In this document: positions 1 to 9,154 of the stretch, one piece after another
How the letters are laid out: each line of letters begins with the position of its first letter
Numbering within the stretch: position 1 is the first letter of the stretch
From: Ettlia oleoabundans
Lineage: Eukaryota; Chlorophyta; Chlorophyceae; Chlamydomonadales
Assembly (NCBI GenBank): GCA_019693395.1
Contig: JAAMXP010005820.1
Span: 1 to 17,530 of the forward strand
DNA length: 17,530 bases
Reading direction: 5' to 3'
Notes under the pieces: generated by a model
The model's database searches: none
Told to the model about the DNA's origin: nothing
Seen by the model: the letters and a program-made list of their open reading frames with translations, nothing else
Made by a program: the position numbers and the translations under genes

Positions 1-102
1 TTTTCTCGCTCATCGTTTTGTCTCCCAACCCTGGACGCAACCCCTTTCCTACCTTGATCATCAGTCACTGTTCTACCAACTGAACTCCTTCTCATCATTC
101 AG

Positions 103-1045
103 GAGCGAACCAAGTTTGAGAAGGAGACGCGGATCAACGTTGGGGGTCAAGCTCGACGCAGTAGCCTTGCTGAGAAGAAGTGAGTGGCTTGCATTGCCTG
201 TCTTTGGTTTAGCTGTGTCTGCTGGTGTTTGGCGCGAGTCCTATCAATTGCCCGCATCACTTCACCAAGCAACCAGCCTGCCTGCTTGATGCTTGCATCA
301 AGGCGTTCTTGGTTTGCTGACCGGAAGTTATCTTGTGTCAGCGTTGCTGTCTCAGCGGAGGGCTATACGGCTAATAACACATCCACCCTGTGCAATACCG
401 TTATGGGTGCTCCTCTTGCTGCCACCCTCCAACAGGCCTTACAGCTCCGGCCAGAAGGAGCTGATTGTGGTGACGCTGCTGGTGGCGGCAGACGGCTCCT
501 TCAAGCTGCCCCAGGTTGACTCACAAGGCAGCATGAAGCAGGCGCTGTCCATGCTGGGGGCCATCAGGTGGGTGGGTGAAAACTTGCTGGTGCGCTTACG
601 AAAGACTCCGTGTGCGTCCGAGTATGTTATTACGTGAATAATCTATATATGCACTGGAGCACCTCCCACGCTTGGTGCGGATCGTTTTCAGATTGCATAA
701 GCTCTCGCTGGTGCTCTCTGCTTTGCCACTGATTGTGTGTATCGTGGTCCTTGCCTCTGCAGGGCAGACGACCTGCTTGCTGTGGAGGTGCTGTGGACGC
801 CCGAGGAGGAGGTGCGGGCTGCCTGCTTCCTGCTGTGCCTGTTGCTGTGGTTGACGTTCAGTAATCGCCCTCACTCTGCTGAATCTCCCAATGCTCCTCC
901 CCATGCCATCGTCGCAAACTCTGCAGGCACCTGGGTTCGTCACCTAAGTACTTGCTTGTGCCTGTTCTGCCATCTACTCCTGCAGGATGATTACTTCACT
1001 GTGGAGGACCTGGCAGTGGATTACCCCACCCTCAACACTCTCTAA
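103..1045 (+). CDS. DUF1517-family protein, C-terminal part (5' truncated by window edge)
   Basis: Four exons fit in phase: 103-179, 436-567, 763-811 and 986-1045 (stop TAA), giving the last 105 residues. Bases 1-102 look like the end of an intron (AG at 101-102). The first visible residues, ERTKFEKETRINVGG, are followed by GQKELIVVTLLVAADG, then LLAVEVLWTPEEE and the end VDYPTLNTL. This order (IVVTLLVAA, then hxVEVLWTP, then a terminal DYP) is the signature of the DUF1517 family of cyanobacteria and chloroplasts. Arabidopsis FLAP1, a thylakoid/envelope protein linked to acclimation to fluctuating light, belongs to it. A chloroplast location is inferred from the family, because the N-terminus that would carry a transit peptide is not in the window. 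Donors are GTGAGT, GTGGGT and GTGCGG. The function of this copy is not shown by the sequence. Confidence 0.85.
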
Positions 1046-1488
1046 GACCCTCTCCTGAGCCACCGATCGCCACGCTTTGCCAGCCTGAAGGTATTGCAGC
1101 CTTCCCCACCTCATAGATTGCCTGCCACAATGCCCGTGCTAGCCAGCGTGAGCTTAGCCAGGCCCTTTCAGTCGTGCTCCCATCAGTAGTATTCTGTCCA
1201 TGCCCTCTGCTCAACGCCTTGCATGCACCTCCTTTCACATCCTAAATTTCATTGCTGAACCTACCCCTTGTCCCACTTCTGCCTGAGTGGTTGATGATCT
1301 GGCAGCATCCAGCCAAGCAGACTGCGGTTCCTGCTTTGTTGTGTATCAGCCTTTAATACTGCTTATCATGCATACCCCTCCTGAGCCCTTCTGCCCTGTA
1401 CTGCTACTCATTTACTTACCAACAGTTCTGAGTTCAACCTTGCATGAGAGTTTGTGCGCCAGTAAGCCATTCTGATGATGTGAGGGGT

Positions 1489-1493
1489 TTACA
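1489..1493 (-). terminator. Candidate poly(A) signal TGTAA for the G-patch gene
   Basis: TTACA on the + strand reads TGTAA on the - strand, about 250 bases past the TAG/TGA end of the G-patch gene at 1744. Only three bases separate it from the opposite-strand signal. Confidence 0.5.
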
Positions 1494-1496
1494 GTC

Positions 1497-1501
1497 TGTA
1501 A
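1497..1501 (+). terminator. Candidate poly(A) signal TGTAA for the DUF1517 gene
   Basis: TGTAA on the + strand, about 450 bases after the TAA stop. TGTAA is the usual chlorophyte polyadenylation signal. It is the first + strand copy I found after the stop. Confidence 0.5.
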
Positions 1502-1743
1502 TACAGTTGATCAGATGATACTGGAAACGAAAGCGAGCAGTTATAACGATAACGATGAAATTGCGGACTGGGAACAGCGTAAACGGCATATAAGGAAGGC
1601 ACCACAAACTTGGCAAGCAGCAAGTGAACAGCAGACGGGTTTTGGGCAAGCACAGAACTCTGCAACAGTTGCTCAGCACCTTGGGCCTCAACTACTACTA
1701 GAAGTATTTATTAATATGCACACTGCTTTCCCCACAGCCAGGC

Positions 1744-4269
1744 TCAACCACGCAGGCGGACCAGTTTTCCTTCCACCACAAACTTGCTGCTGGCCTGCAA
1801 CCGGCTGCTAAATGCCGCTTTCACTGCTGCCTTGCTGCTGACAATACCGCCATGCTTGGCTAGCACGTCCGCCACTACCCGCCGCTGCAGCTCTTTGAGT
1901 CTCAGCTGCCGCTTCTCTTCCGCCTCCAGCTGCTGCACGATCATCTTCTTCCACTTCACAGCTTCTTGCCAGCTGGCAGTGCCTTCAGCAGGCCCAGCAG
2001 GCCGCCCCCTCAAATCCTTCCCTTCTGCTGCCGCCTCTCCCGCAGCTTTGCTCCGCTTCTTGCCGCCGCCGTCACCTGTGCCGCCATCACAGCTGGCAAG
2101 TGCAACAAGCTCCGTGCAGCTGCCTTTTGCGGCTAGACTGGAGGCTGGCTTTCCGCGCTGCTGTCCCGCTCCCTCCTCTTCTGCTTCACTGCCGCCACCA
2201 GTGCCGGCCTCCTCCTGCTCCTGTTCCTCGAAGCTCACCCGCTTGCCCTCCCACTTCACGCCACCAAACTTGACTGTGCCTGTACCCTGGCCAAGCCCCA
2301 CCTTGCCCTGGGTCTTCCTGGCCTGAGCGGTGTTGAAGATGCGGGCCTGCATCGCGAGGTACAGCGCAGCACGGCAGGGTTGCACCAACATGGCTACAGC
2401 ACGGCATCATACAGGCACACAGCGGCAGCTCAATCAAGTATGCATACAGCCGACCACAGTGACGACAGCCCAGCAAGCCAGTCAGCCAGCCAGTCAGCCA
2501 GGAAGACACACCACGCCGATACCACAACATGCAATCAAATCCTATCCCCAAACCTCACAGGAGTCCACCACAGGCCCAACATGCACGCAATCTATAAGTA
2601 AGAGGTCACCCAGTCTTCCCACCCACCTGGTCATCCTCATCAAATGTCATGCGCCGCCGCTGCGCCTCCGCCGCCGCCTTGTCAAGCCCCTCCAGGCACC
2701 CCGCAGATGCAAAGCGCTTCTCTCCCCACCAGCCTGCAGAACCAGGCATGAAGGGCAGCATGTGGCAACTGGGCATGGAGCCAAATGGAGCCAGCGCCAG
2801 CACCAGCAAAACCAGCACCAAACAGCAAGAGGAGAACTGCCCACCCAGGCAGCACGACACGTGCACATGCACACTTCAGCAGCCGGTGGGGCACACCTGT
2901 GGCGGGGGTGGGCACAAAGGCGTACGAGGGCCCAGCTTGAGTCAGTACCGGCTCAATAACTATCCGCTGCTTCTTGGCTGGTGGCTGCTGCTGCTGCTCT
3001 TCTTCGGCTGCCGCCGCCTTTGCCTTCATCGCCTTCTTGCCCTCTCTGCTGCTGCCAGCGCTTGGCTGCCCATCCGTCGCTGCTGCCGCCTTTGCCTTGC
3101 GCTTCTTGCCGCTGCCGCTCAGCTTGACCTCACTGGTCGTGTCTGACTGGTCGCTGCCGCCTCCTGCAGCGGCACGTGCAGCCATTGGCGCCGCTTGTGC
3201 GTCGGTACCGTGCCCTGTACTGGCTGAAGTCCCGGCTGCACTGGGCACCCCCAGCTTGGCAGCCGCCTGTGCGGCCAGTGTAGCCTCCTGCTGCCGGATG
3301 CGTGCCATCTTTGCGTCCCGCCCGCCAAACCGCCCCGCCGCCACGCGACCACCCTTGGAGAGAGAGGCCAGCAGCTTCAGCTCCTCGGCAGAGGCACTAG
3401 TTCGGGTGCCGTCGCGGTTTACAGCCGCCGCAATGGCTGCCATCTGCTCGTCATCTGCATATTGTGGAGCAGGTGAAACATTCAAGGCAAGGTGAGGAGC
3501 ATCGGTGATGGCAGGGGCGAGGGTTGCAAGCAGATACAGCAGGCAGGTGACTTAGCAAACCCTCAACTTGCATGTCATGCACATGTGCATGCTGCAGTCT
3601 GGCAGTGGTACAATAGTTTGAACATGGACGGGTGCGTGCAGAGTGCAGGTTACGCTCCCTGTGCAAATAGAGCGGCACAGCACAGCGAACGGCACAGCAC
3701 AGCACGGCACAGCACAGCGAACGGCACAGCGTTTTGACACACACCTGAGTCAGAGTCAGACGAGTCACTACTGCTGCTGCTGTCCCCAACAGTCTGCAGC
3801 GCTGAGTCGAAAGCCTTCTCCCACCACTTATCTCCCCATGCATAGCTGCCATTGCCGCCCACCTGTTAAAACCGGGCCGGAGTGGCAGGGAGGGAGGGAG
3901 GGAGGGTGAGGGAACGCAGGCAACAGCAGGTTATAGTGGTGCAGGGATCTTGGGGCTGCAAATAATTGTCGAATGACTTATCCATCACGTCATTGATTCA
4001 GCAGACAACCCGCAAGAGGCAGCACCACACGACCGAAGTGACTTAGCTGCCACCAGTGGCAGCCCTGGCGGAGGCAGCGGCGGCAGGCGCACCCCCACTG
4101 TGTCCTCCTTCTTTTTCACTTGGATGGCCTCCTTGATGCCGGTGCCCTCCTTGCCCAGCCCGTGCCCTGCCTGCCAGCCCATTGAGCGCAGCATGCGCTC
4201 CCCAAACCCGCCGGTGCATTTGGGCTTTGACACTCCTTGGCCAGCAACATGGCCTGGAGGCAGCTTCAT
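1744..4269 (-). CDS. GPATCH4: G-patch domain protein, GPATCH4-like (nucleolar RNA-helicase cofactor family)
   Basis: Five exons join without a phase break: 4269-4093, 3862-3745, 3454-2897, 2733-2627 and 2346-1744, for 520 aa. An in-frame TAA lies just upstream of the ATG. Residues about 21-62 form a G-patch (GFGERMLRSMGWQAGHGLGKE, then IKEAIQVKKKEDTVGVG), followed by WGDKWWEKAF as in GPATCH4. Next come a Ser/Asp-rich tract, then GGRVAAGRFGGRDAKMARI, which matches the GPATCH4 'RTAHKAARLG..KAKLARL' block. A Lys/Ala-rich linker leads to WWGEKRF and FDEDDQ, then QGKVGLGQGTG. The last ~70 residues (KWKKMIVQQL to FVVEGKLVRLRG) look like the winged-helix-like C-terminal domain seen in plant members and in LYAR-type nucleolar proteins. 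Human GPATCH4 is nucleolar and stimulates the helicase DHX15; the same role here is inferred. The gene is divergent from the next one, sharing about 320 bases of upstream DNA. Confidence 0.88.
2476..2502. repeat. Short CAGCC/CAGTC tandem repeat in an intron
   Basis: Alternating AGCC and AGTC units (AGCCAGTCAGCC then AGCCAGTCAGCC) lie in the last intron (2347-2626) of the G-patch gene. It is simple intronic repeat with no coding role. Confidence 0.7.
3671..3731. repeat. Tandem GGCACAGCACAGC/GAACGGCACAGC repeat in an intron
   Basis: About 60 bases are built from units of GGCACAGCACA and GCGAACGGCACAGC, repeated about three times. They lie in the G-patch gene intron 3455-3744, starting about 13 bases past its donor on the - strand. 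The units are imperfect, contiguous and lack spacers, so this is a minisatellite and not a CRISPR array. Confidence 0.8.
3888..3906 (+). repeat. (GGGA)n run, five G-triplets
   Basis: Five GGG triplets separated by single A bases on the + strand. On the transcribed (-) strand this is a C/T-rich run 24-43 bases upstream of the acceptor AG at 3864-3863 of the first G-patch gene intron, so it may serve as part of the polypyrimidine region. The + strand could form a G-quadruplex. Confidence 0.7.
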
Positions 4270-4587
4270 CTCTTATGTGTGCGGCCGCTGCCCTGCCTGC
4301 CAAAAATGCTGAACCTGTGGGGCAATGGGCAGGCTGCAGGGGCTCGCGAGGTGCAGGATGAGTTGGGAGTGGTTGTAATGAGGTGCATGCAGCACTTCGG
4401 CCATCTGGAGGCGGCAGCCGCCATTTTTGTCCAGGCTGGCAGGGCGCAATGCGCGCAGAACCGTTGAGGAAACCACACAGCAGCTCTTCTACAAGGCCGA
4501 ATCATTCACCATTGTCTTGTCCGCCTGCTAATACCTCACGTCTTATCCCAAGCCACAGGGGCTGAACCCCTGCGCCACAAGCTTACC
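4270..4587. promoter_or_regulatory. Divergent promoter region between the G-patch and CBP3-like genes
   Basis: The 318 bases separate two start codons on opposite strands (4269 - and 4588 +). Both genes' core promoters and 5' UTRs must lie here or inside upstream non-coding exons. I see no clear TATA box, and the short open frames look like noise. It is called from position only. Confidence 0.5.
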
Positions 4588-6798
4588 ATGCTTCGTACTC
4601 TTTCCAAGCAAATTGCGTCGTTAAGCCTTTTAGAACAGCGTCTCGGTGGCACAGTGCTGCCTCCTCAGCCGTCTGCATCGCTGCAGGGTTGGCAACCAGC
4701 AGCAGTTCTCCAGCAGACCGCCTGGCACTCTACAGATGCATTCAAGGTGATCAGCCGTCGTGCTGATGGCGAGCGATGCCGGGCTGAGCTGGCACCGGCT
4801 GCGCTTGACCACCGTCGCCAAAGCTCTTGTGACAGCTAACCCTTCTGGCAAGCAGTACCCCTACAACCATCCCACCAGTTCATCCCACTCGCCCTGCTAT
4901 GCACACCTGCAGAAGCTTATCCATAATGCGGCACCCCGCTCTTTAGAATTTCAGCGCCAGTCGCCGGAGGAGCTTGAGGCGGAAGCGCGGCGCGGCTTTG
5001 CCATCAAGGCGCTGCTGACCCTGGGTGGTTTCTACTCCAGGGAAAGCCGCCACATGCGGGCGGCACAGCACCTGTACGCAGCAGTGACGGAGCAGGCGGT
5101 GTCACCCGCCTTTCTGCAGGGTGAGTGCGATGGCCGCAACGACACTCCCAAAGCTAGCCGGTGTCCTCGCGCTAACCCTCGGGGTTGAGCCTACAATCAC
5201 ATGAGCTGCTGGTACCTTCCTCAGCTGTGCTGCTGCCGTTGCTTGGCTTTTGCCAACAGGCACTCTGCAGTGCATTATCCTGCCATTTCTCCATGATCAA
5301 GGTGGTCGTTTCTGTGATGCGCGGTAGAACCCTCCTGATGCCAATCTCCTTGTTCTGTATGTATATCTTTCTGTGCAGCCATGGGCATTCCAGAGGAGTT
5401 CCAGCAGATGCACTCCTCCCTCTGCCTCCACATCTGGCTGGTGCTGGTGCGGCTGCGATCAGAGGGCAAGGACGGCAGGCACCTAGCTCAGGTAAGTGTG
5501 GCAGTAGCGACATCTACCCACAGCAGCTGTTCCTGATGGTGCAGGCCAGCCCACCATTAGTATCCGGTTAGGGAGGGGTGCTGAAGCAGACAACCGAGCA
5601 TGGCTGAATGCCATACCATGCAGGCAGCCCGGCGCAAGTTGCTGGAAGGGCAGCGATTTCGTTGTGTTTTGCATCTGCTCCCCCTGTAATTCCGCTGCCT
5701 GTATTGTGCCGTCTGTGCTGCGCTTAATATGTTGCGTCTCTTGTGCCATCCTTGCAGATGCTGTATGACGATTTTCAGATAGACGTAGAGGACAGGGCAC
5801 GCAAGGCGGGAGTGAGGGTAAGTGCGGAACATTGTGTCCACACAACTGAGGTTGCTGGCATGAGTTGTCATAAACCAGGAGGACTGCTCACGTCACCTGC
5901 GATGCCGTTCTTGCAGAGTCTGTCAACATTAAATCAACACCTTGCAGCTTTGTATGCATCATTGAGACATGCTTTTCTCCATGCCCCACCTGCAGGTGCG
6001 GCTGCAGAAGCAGCTGACCGAGCTTGAGAAGCAGTTTTACGGCAGCAGCATGGCGTATGACCGTGCAATGGCGGGGGAGGAGGCGCTGGACAAGGTGGGT
6101 CGGTGGAGGACGAGGAGAAGCTGACTGCATCAATCCATGTATCACGGGCCAGGGCCTTCGAGATGGGTGGGCACATTTTGGGAATGTGTTAGAAAGGGTT
6201 AATCCTACAAGAATATTGGTTGCAAATTCATAGCAACCTTAAGCACCTTTCGCCAAACTTCAACGTTTTGCAAGAGCTCTTTGCCATGGTTCAACCCGCA
6301 CAATGACGTGCAGCAAATGTCAATTGGGTATTTCATGCCAAAGCTGCTGGTACGACTGCCGCTGCTGCTATATTCTTCAGTCAGCAAAAAAACCAACTGC
6401 CCTTGTATACTGCACTGTAGGCATTGCTGCGCAATGTGTACCTCTCGGAAGGAGACAGGACAGCTGATGCTGCACTGCTGGCTCGCTATGTTCGCAGGTT
6501 AGCCAACCCTGGTCAGCTGGTTGCGCTGCTCAGGCTGCCTGTGGATGTGCCAGCTGCACCATGTTTCCCGACCTTGCTCTGCTATCAGCCACCTGGCACC
6601 CTTGTTTTGTGGTGCAGGGAGCTAGCCTGCCTGACAATGACGCCAAGCGCAGCAATTATGGCAGGCAATGTGAAATTCTCGTCGGAAGGCTTGGAGGCAG
6701 GCCCAGCGGCCAGCAGCAGCAGCAGTAGCAGTACGACTGGCACTGACCACGCAAGCACAGCGGGAAAGGAGGCGCCCACAGCAGGGTCAGCTGCTTGA
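4588..6798 (+). CDS. CBP3: CBP3/UQCC1-type ubiquinol-cytochrome c reductase (complex III) assembly factor
   Basis: Seven exons agree in phase: 4588-4746, 4913-5120, 5379-5491, 5758-5817, 5996-6094, 6421-6497 and 6618-6798, for 298 aa. Residues 1-53 (MLRTLSKQIASLSLLEQRL, with many Arg/Ser/Leu and few acids) look like a mitochondrial targeting peptide. The core, about 78-255, carries family features of the ubiquinol-cytochrome c chaperone domain (PF03981): GFYSRESRHMRAAQHLY, GIPEEFQQMHSSLCLHIWLV, LRSEGKDGR, MLYDDFQIDVE, LEKQFYGSSMAYDRAM and ALLRNVYLSEGD, then LLARYVRREL. The family works with a partner of the CBP6/UQCC2 type at the mitoribosome exit in synthesis and assembly of cytochrome b; that role is inferred from homology. 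The C-terminal ~45 residues are Ser/Ala-rich low complexity (a run of Ser near 246-252) outside the domain. Length is normal for the family. Confidence 0.88.
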
Positions 6799-7368
6799 AT
6801 GGTGGCTGGTGGCCGCTCTGCAAATTTCAGTGGGTGGACGCCCCAGGACATTTCATTTTGGCAGTTGCAATCACCATTCCATGCAATTCAATCACATCTG
6901 CTAGCAGTGGGACATCCATTGTCAATCATTTAGTCACCTCATTAGCCTGTACAACATCGTTAAGAGTACCTTGCTTGGTTTCTCGCCAGTATAAACACCC
7001 CATGTGTTGCATTCAGGTGCATAAGGGGTTGTTCAAGTGCTTAAGTCTGCCACCGGCATTGGGAATTACCAATAAGCCTCACCCCTGTAAGGGTTCTTGT
7101 AGTGCAACGTTGCCATGATTATGTCACTGTGCACGGTTGCTACACGTCTAGCATAGTTCCCTTCATGCCCGCCACGGGAGGGCGCTGCTGTGTTGGCACC
7201 CGGTCAGCAGCCGTCATCAGGTGCTGATCCCGGCTGCCGTCGATCGTTGCTTTTTGAGTTAGCTCCTGTGCTTTACAAGGCCAGCGTCTGTCACACGCAT
7301 TTTTGAAACCCGGCGAGTCCAAAGTCTGCTGGCCCCTCTGCCTGGCGTCTGCGCGCGATCGCCTCGAT
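6799..7368 (+). other. 3' UTR of the CBP3-like gene and promoter/5' UTR of the H4-like gene
   Basis: The first ~300 bases, to about 7105, are probably CBP3-like 3' UTR. The remaining ~265 bases should hold the start of transcription of the H4-like gene and become GC/CpG-rich close to the ATG. No extra exon is evident. A TATAAA at 6990-6995 lies inside the presumed 3' UTR and is not called as a promoter. Confidence 0.5.
7086..7090 (+). terminator. Candidate poly(A) signal TGTAA for the CBP3-like gene
   Basis: TGTAA lies 288 bases past the TGA stop on the + strand, a typical distance for chlorophyte 3' UTRs. Confidence 0.6.
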
Positions 7369-9154
7369 ATGACGCGCAAGACGCCGGGGCGGACGCCAAG
7401 CCGCAGCTGCAATGCGGGCAGCAAGCGGAACTCAGTGGGGACTCGCCTGCAGCCTGCACCAGCGGTGATCAGCAAAGCTTGTTATAGGAAGATTGCACGG
7501 CGCGCGGGTAGGGAGTCTGAAGACGGCTGGGGCGCGGCTGTGCTTGCCTGTCTGCAGCTGCGGCCTGGCGGCTGATGTGGGCTTGCTGCCGCTGCATCCC
7601 ACCTGCTTGGTCAAGAACAATATCAAACGACCTGTGCTGCCTGTCCTGGCTTGCTGTGCTGCAGGCGTGAAGCGCATATGTCCGAAAATCTACGACGAAG
7701 GGCGGGCGGCCCTGAAATACTTCCTCAAGCGCACCGTGCCGAAGGCCATAGTCATAGCCGGGCATGCCAACCGCTTCACAATCACCCCCAACGACATAGC
7801 CATGGCGCTCAAGCAGGAGGGCATGTGAGTATATACGCGTTTCACAGCTTTATTCCCATGGCTCACTGGGCTTGCGCCCGAGCAGCATGGGCACATAGGG
7901 ATGCCCTGCTCAGTGGGGCGTGGAATGAAGCGCTGGCAAATCCAGCAGCACACCTCAATGTGCTTCTTCCCTCCATCTGACCTATATGCTATGCTTCTAA
8001 CGCTGCCTAGCTGCTCTGCTATTCCTCATATGCACAGCACGCTCTACATGAGGGGAGCCGACTGGAACAACAGATTCTTCTCCCGGCATGACGTTCGCAA
8101 GCGTGTCATGCGGCCCCTGCCCCAGCGGTTGCTGGTTGAGGCAGCTGAAGCCCGAGCCGCCGAGAGCCAGCTGGAGTCAGCACCCAGCAGCGCACAGAGG
8201 GCCATGCAAGCGCCATCAGCCGCCCAGTCACCAGCTTCTGTTGGCTGCGAGGGGGAGCGGGAGCAAGAGGATGAAGAGGTCCCCACCGCTGGCTCCCAGG
8301 TTGCTCCAGCAGAGCAGCAAGCGGCTGGTGACGGCGGTGCTGCCCCAATGGAGGTTGAAGAACAGGCAGCAGCAGCTGGGACAACAGCGGAAGAGGAGGA
8401 GGAGCAGCAGGAGCAGCAGCTGCCGTCTCCAGCTGCTCAGCAGCCTGCGCTGGCTGGTGCTGTGGGGGACAAGGCTGGGCCTTCAGGCCAGCAGCCCACT
8501 CCGGCTGCCGCTGCCACTCCGGAGCAGCAGCAGCCTGAGGTGCACACTCCTGCGCCCATGACAGCGGAGCGAGCAGCGGAGGTGAGCTGTTGCACCTGGT
8601 TGAATTGCGGAAATGGCTGCGGGAAGTACTATCCGTGCCCTGCATGGGTGCTGTCCTTGATTGCAGTTTCGCACGGTTGGCAAGCAACATATGAAGCTTG
8701 TACATGACAAAACATGGCGGTTCCTGTTGCCTGTCCATAATGCTGTGCTCCCTTGCAGGTTCAGGCGTGGATGTCAAAGGTTTTTGCCGACACAATGAGC
8801 TCAACAGGCTACACCAGTACACAGAAGATCAAGACGGTGAGCGCCATCAAGGTGCAGGTGCCATTGTTCACCTTCCCAATGGAACCTGTGCTCACAAGAG
8901 TTGACACATGCATCTTTCTTGGACGGTTGCTTGCAAACAGTGCAGCTGCTTCCTCTCCCATCCACTGTTTCCTTCGTATCACTGTCCTAGCATGCTGACT
9001 TCCTGGTGCTCGACTGCTGCCCAATGGGGAATGTGTTCAGGTGATGCTGGCAAGGTACACATGCAGCGCTGAGGAGGTCCAGGACATGCTGTTTGCCCTG
9101 GAGCGGAACGGGAGCATCATGTTCGACAATGAAGATGTCTTCCTGACCAATTGA
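7369..9154 (+). CDS. Divergent histone H4-like protein with long C-terminal extension and winged-helix-like end
   Basis: Five exons keep one frame: 7369-7507, 7665-7824, 8038-8581, 8759-8836 and 9041-9154, for 344 aa. Residues 42-106 align gap-free with H4 37-101: IARRAGVKRI (H4 LARRGGVKRI), IYDEGRAALKYFL (IYEETRGVLKVFL), AGHANRFTITPNDIAMALK (TEHAKRKTVTAMDVVYALK) and TLY. About 31 of 67 positions are identical by hand count. H4 residues R35, R39, R40, K44, R45, R55, H75, R78, D85, K91 and Y98 are kept, while K79 is Phe. The tail (1-34) is basic (MTRKTPGRTPSRS) but lacks the GKGGK-type acetylation sites and the KRHRK patch. Residues ~140-281 are Ala/Gln/Glu/Pro-rich. Residues 282-344 are compact and end in AEEVQDMLFALERNG...MFDNEDVFLTN, like a winged helix. 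A nuclear chromatin role is inferred. It is not canonical H4, and I know no described family with this layout. Confidence 0.85.

Larger units (their letters stand above)
1046..1743. other. Convergent 3' UTR / intergenic stretch between genes 1 and 2
   Basis: No convincing coding exon lies here. Short open frames on both strands show no splice logic or family motif. The stretch should hold the 3' UTR of the DUF1517 gene (+) and of the G-patch gene (-). Facing TGTAA signals lie near 1490-1500. Confidence 0.6.

Noticed and set aside
926..950. Alternative acceptor/exon after CTCTGCAG in gene 1
   Set aside because: It would add residues that break the DUF1517 ending. The exon at 986 joins in frame to the conserved end.
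1784..2326. 180-codon + strand open frame
   Set aside because: It is antisense to the last exon of the G-patch gene, which has clear family motifs and splice fit.
2974..3495. 173-codon + strand open frame
   Set aside because: It is antisense to exon 3 of the G-patch gene; its Ala/Ser/Cys-rich composition is the mirror of the Lys/Ala-rich coding strand.
3671..3731. CRISPR-like repeat
   Set aside because: Units are contiguous, imperfect and without spacers, and the repeat lies in a eukaryotic intron.
6990..6995. TATAAA as the promoter of the H4-like gene
   Set aside because: It lies upstream of the TGTAA of the preceding gene, inside its probable 3' UTR, and nearly 380 bases before the ATG.
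7303..7368. In-frame upstream extension of the H4-like gene
   Set aside because: The frame is open upstream but begins with TTG, not ATG. The first ATG is at 7369 and gives a histone-like basic tail.
7369..7824. Ordinary replication histone H4
   Set aside because: Identity to H4 is far too low, the tail lysines are missing, the gene has introns and the protein extends more than 230 residues past the TLY motif.
8106..8822. Long - strand open frame (238 codons) opposite the H4-like exons
   Set aside because: It is the antisense shadow of the CAG/GAG-rich linker exon, and its Pro/Gln/Ala composition is explained by that.
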